From Ignavibacteriales bacterium (GTDB lineage: Bacteria; Bacteroidota; Ignavibacteria; Ignavibacteriales; Ignavibacteriaceae): 64,000 nt of DNA. The notes beneath the pieces were generated by a model, which did not search any database, had not been told where the DNA came from, and saw only the letters and a program-made list of their open reading frames with translations. Below are positions 62,161 to 64,000 of the stretch, in pieces; the first letter of the stretch is position 1, and every line of letters starts with the position of its first letter. The stretch lies in assembly GCA_003538625.1 (NCBI GenBank), contig DPRR01000029.1, positions 372,001-436,000 on the forward strand, read 5' to 3'. Position numbers and translations under genes: made by a program.

Positions 62161-62412
62161 TTCTTTTCTGTTTTTCTACAAAAATAGTGATATATAGAAA
62201 TAAAACAAATATTCAACCAGTACTTTATCCTTTTTTCTTTTATCTTGATTTATCCCATCATCCATCACGTCATCTCGAGCAGCTTGCCCCGATTTATCGG
62301 GGGAGACGAGAGACATCTTTAATCTTTTAATTTTTCAATTTTTCTATCTTTTTACTTTTATCTTTTTTCTTAAAATCATCTTTTATCTTGATTAAAACTT
62401 TAATCTTTTATC
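62161..62412. other. Intergenic repeats
   Basis: CTTTTATCTTGATT words, a CGTCATCTCGAGCAGCTTGCCCCGATTTATCGGGGGAGACGAGAGAC repeat part (62270-62316; half of a GTCATTTCGA-type element) and A/T tracts. These abut and apparently truncate the gene at 62413. Confidence 0.7.
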
Positions 62413-62577
62413 TTAAATTTTATCATTTTCAATTGCATAATTCCAGATTTGTTCATCCGACATAAAAGGATCAATATCTACTATGTGTGTAAATAGAGGT
62501 GAGTTAAAGAAATTAAATCTTTTAGGCAGATTTACATCAACAAGGAATTGAAATTCCTTAAGAGGCTTTGATGTCAT
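62413..62577 (-). pseudogene. Truncated DUF5615-like (PIN-type) toxin
   Basis: 54 residues: FQFLVDVNLPKRFNFFNSPLFTHIVDIDPFMSDEQIWNYAIENDKI then stop. The family (about 110-120 residues) continues after the Asn-Asp with a strand ending TKDxDF, which is missing; the frame ends exactly where the CTTTTATCTTGATT repeat begins. Overlaps the DUF433 antitoxin gene by 20 bp. The catalytic second half is lost, so it is probably inactive. Confidence 0.75.
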
Positions 62578-62788
62578 AAGTTAGTATACTTTTATCCGAG
62601 AGCATTTTTGCGTAGGCAAGGCAGGCTTTAATATCTTCCGGTTCAAGAATTGGATATGCCTCCAGAATTTTCTCAACACTTTCACCCGCCGCTAAATATT
62701 CAAGAACTGTAGAGACTGTGATTCTCATCCCTCTTATAACGGGTTTACCATTACAAATATTGGGATTTGTTGTTATTCTATCTTCCAT
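62558..62788 (-). CDS. DUF433-family antitoxin
   Basis: 76 residues: RITTNPNICNGKPVIRGMRITVSTVLEYLAAGESVEKILEAYPILEPEDIKACLAYA, full DUF433 homeodomain-like fold. Pairs with DUF5615 toxins, as here with the truncated gene that overlaps its 3' end. The antitoxin is intact while its toxin is broken. Confidence 0.93.
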   Translation of the reverse strand: MEDRITTNPNICNGKPVIRGMRITVSTVLEYLAAGESVEKILEAYPILEPEDIKACLAYAKMLSDKSILTYDIKAS

Positions 62789-63402
62789 TTTAGTCCTGAT
62801 TTAAATTTGTTCAAAAATAAATTATTAACTGCTTCGTTTCAAGCTCTAAATTTAAGTTGTTCACCCTGCTCAGCTAACTGATTGAGAATCGCTACACATT
62901 AATCAAGAAGCTAAGAAGATATGAACTTATGAAGATAAGCTTAACAAATCTTCCTAACTTCTTCTCTTCACAACTTCACATCCCGCCTCGGCGGGCAGGC
63001 TCCCATCTCCCGTCATCCCGAGCGGAGACGAGGGACATTTTCCATTTCCCATCTTCATATCTTCTGCTCTTCACATTTTCCATCATCCATCTTCCTAACT
63101 TCCTCTGTTCCCATCTTCCATTTTCCATCAACCATCAACCATTTCCCATCTTCTACTCTTCACTGATTTCTGATCACTGATCACTACTCACTAACTTTTA
63201 TCCTTTATTCCTTTACACTTTATCCTTTTATCTTAATAAAACCTTTTACCACAGAGTCACTGAGAAAATCTCCTTCAATCTGAATCTGTAAAATTTCTTT
63301 TACATATATACGTCTTTTTGTAAAATAAACTAGGGGATATAAGAACTCATAGATAACTTCATAACGTCTTATCTTCACTTTTTTTCATCCCGCCACTAAG
63401 GT
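62789..63402. other. Long intergenic region with repeat debris
   Basis: 614 bp: CCCGCCTCGGCGGGCAGGC palindrome (62981-63000), GTCATCCCGAGCGGAGACGAGGGAC repeat (63012-63036), CCATCTTCC tracts and TTTATCCTTT words. No coding sequence supported. Confidence 0.7.
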
Positions 63403-63618
63403 TCAAGCTGCTTCTTTATTGCTTATAAATAATGGAACCGTATAAGAAATGATCCTGTAGAATGAATTATAACCTTTGATTTTTTTAACGTTTGGAAGAT
63501 CCACGAGTGAATTAGAATTTTCTAATTCAATGATAAGCTTTTTTAGATTTCGAAGTAATTTTTTGTCTGTAATTTTATCAACATCCTTTGCAAAGGATTT
63601 ATCAATAAAAATTTTCAT
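63403..63618 (-). pseudogene. C-terminally truncated RelE-like toxin
   Basis: 71 residues: MKIFIDKSFAKDVDKITDKKLLRNLKKLIIELENSNSLVDLPNVKKIKGYNSFYRI matches the first two thirds of the KxFxKD-x-KI-type RelE toxins; then the usual C-terminal IRIGDYRIG...H strands are replaced by ISYTVPLFISNKEAA and stop. Probably a frameshift or deletion. Overlaps the antitoxin gene by 4 bp. Confidence 0.7.
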
Positions 63619-63836
63619 TTAATTCGTTTTATTTTTGAAGTAAGATTTTCCTTGAATTCCGTGGTATCAATGTATTGACCCGTTTTACCTGTTTCCATTG
63701 CCTTTGCCAGACCTATATCTTCCATAGCTTCAAGTACGGCTTCACTTATTAAGTCTTTACTATCACTTAGTACATCTTCAAATGTTTCCCGAATTATTTT
63801 TTTCAATTCTTTACGGTTAATTGTTATCGTTTCCAT
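63615..63836 (-). CDS. Antitoxin of the truncated RelE-like toxin
   Basis: 73 residues: a short helical protein (ITINRKELKKIIRETFEDVLSDSKDLISEAVLEAMEDIGLAKAMETGKTGQYIDTTEF). It resembles small helical antitoxins that precede RelE toxins of this class, with a C-terminal toxin-binding tail (FKENLTSKIKRIK). Start ATG at 63834-63836. Confidence 0.75.
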   Translation of the reverse strand: METITINRKELKKIIRETFEDVLSDSKDLISEAVLEAMEDIGLAKAMETGKTGQYIDTTEFKENLTSKIKRIK

Positions 63837-64000
63837 AATAATACTCGATTATAATTTTATCTTTAGAAAGTTAATTACAAAACCTTTGAAATAAAATACA
63901 ATATCTCAAATGATTAAATGCCTTTTTTACTTTATTCTTTAGACTTTACTTCTTTATCCTTTATCCTTTTTTCTTTTATTTTGATTTATCCCATCATCCA

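Overview
The window is about 35% GC. Its genes fit a Gram-negative member of the Bacteroidota/Chlorobi/Ignavibacteria group: an outer-membrane LPS export set (kdsA-kdsD-lptC-lptA-lptB), a phosphate porin inside a pst operon, a barrel/TSP3/OmpA/SPOR protein, a Wzi-like barrel, TAnnTTTG promoter boxes, and many short palindromic repeats. The Ignavibacteria assignment is an inference from gene style, not a database result.

Region by region. 1-2.6 kb: perR-like regulator and katG (cut by the window edge). 2.9-8.4 kb: a chromosomal integron in the reverse arrangement. The integrase gene (7405-8394, minus) reads towards its cassettes, which lie beyond its 3' end and are also coded on the minus strand: a membrane protein, a small conserved protein, and a VapBC pair. 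Each cassette's start is complementary to the end box (R'') of its own attC. An IS110 element (4759-6139) sits between R'' and L'' of the second attC. Its non-coding left part folds into two loops. One loop carries sequence matching both target flanks and the other carries sequence matching both element ends, as expected for a bridge RNA. A 49-bp identical right-end remnant lies at the equivalent place in the third attC. A Phd/RelE pair closes the region. 8.9-9.2 kb: thirteen 21-bp tandem repeats. 9.4-11.7 kb: sodium/solute symporter plus a small membrane partner.

11.9-17.8 kb: phosphate operon pstS-porin-pstC-pstA-pstB-phoU behind a TTAACA-N5-TTAACA repeat. 17.8-23.1 kb (minus): TetR regulator; then an operon of PIG-L deacetylase, a 45-residue membrane protein with a TTG start, and a second symporter. 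23.4-28.5 kb: Phd/RelE pair, then Kdo synthesis and LPS transport genes. 28.6-31.3 kb (minus): MurU-like nucleotidyltransferase, AmgK-RapZ fusion and GNAT, which suggests cell-wall sugar recycling. 31.4-42.97 kb: secreted esterase, M15 and M28 peptidases, FKBP, fructosamine kinase with a low-molecular-weight phosphatase, PD40 propeller, beta-lactamase fold hydrolase, Fur, FeoB, FeoA.

43.5-46.8 kb: an unrecognised 177-residue protein followed by a 903-residue protein that looks like an SNF2 helicase with its ATPase motifs eroded and an Mrr-like C-terminus. 47.2-52.8 kb (minus): OmpA/SPOR protein, Wzi-like barrel, WecA/MraY-type transferase. 52.9-64 kb is accessory and repeat-rich: four-helix-bundle protein, GNAT, a GIY-YIG gene sitting inside a palindromic repeat, nucleotidyltransferase and AbiE-type pairs, several toxin-antitoxin modules (two with truncated toxins), a DUF4143 ATPase, and a glycosyltransferase whose reading frame has absorbed several intergenic repeats.

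The most interesting item is the IS110 element whose predicted guide RNA can be read against both its donor ends and its integron attC target from this sequence alone. The second is the palindromic repeat family (ends GTCATTTCGA/TCGAAATGAC), one copy of which carries the GIY-YIG gene and others of which have inserted in frame into genes. No rRNA, tRNA or CRISPR array was seen. All coordinates and foldings were worked out by eye.
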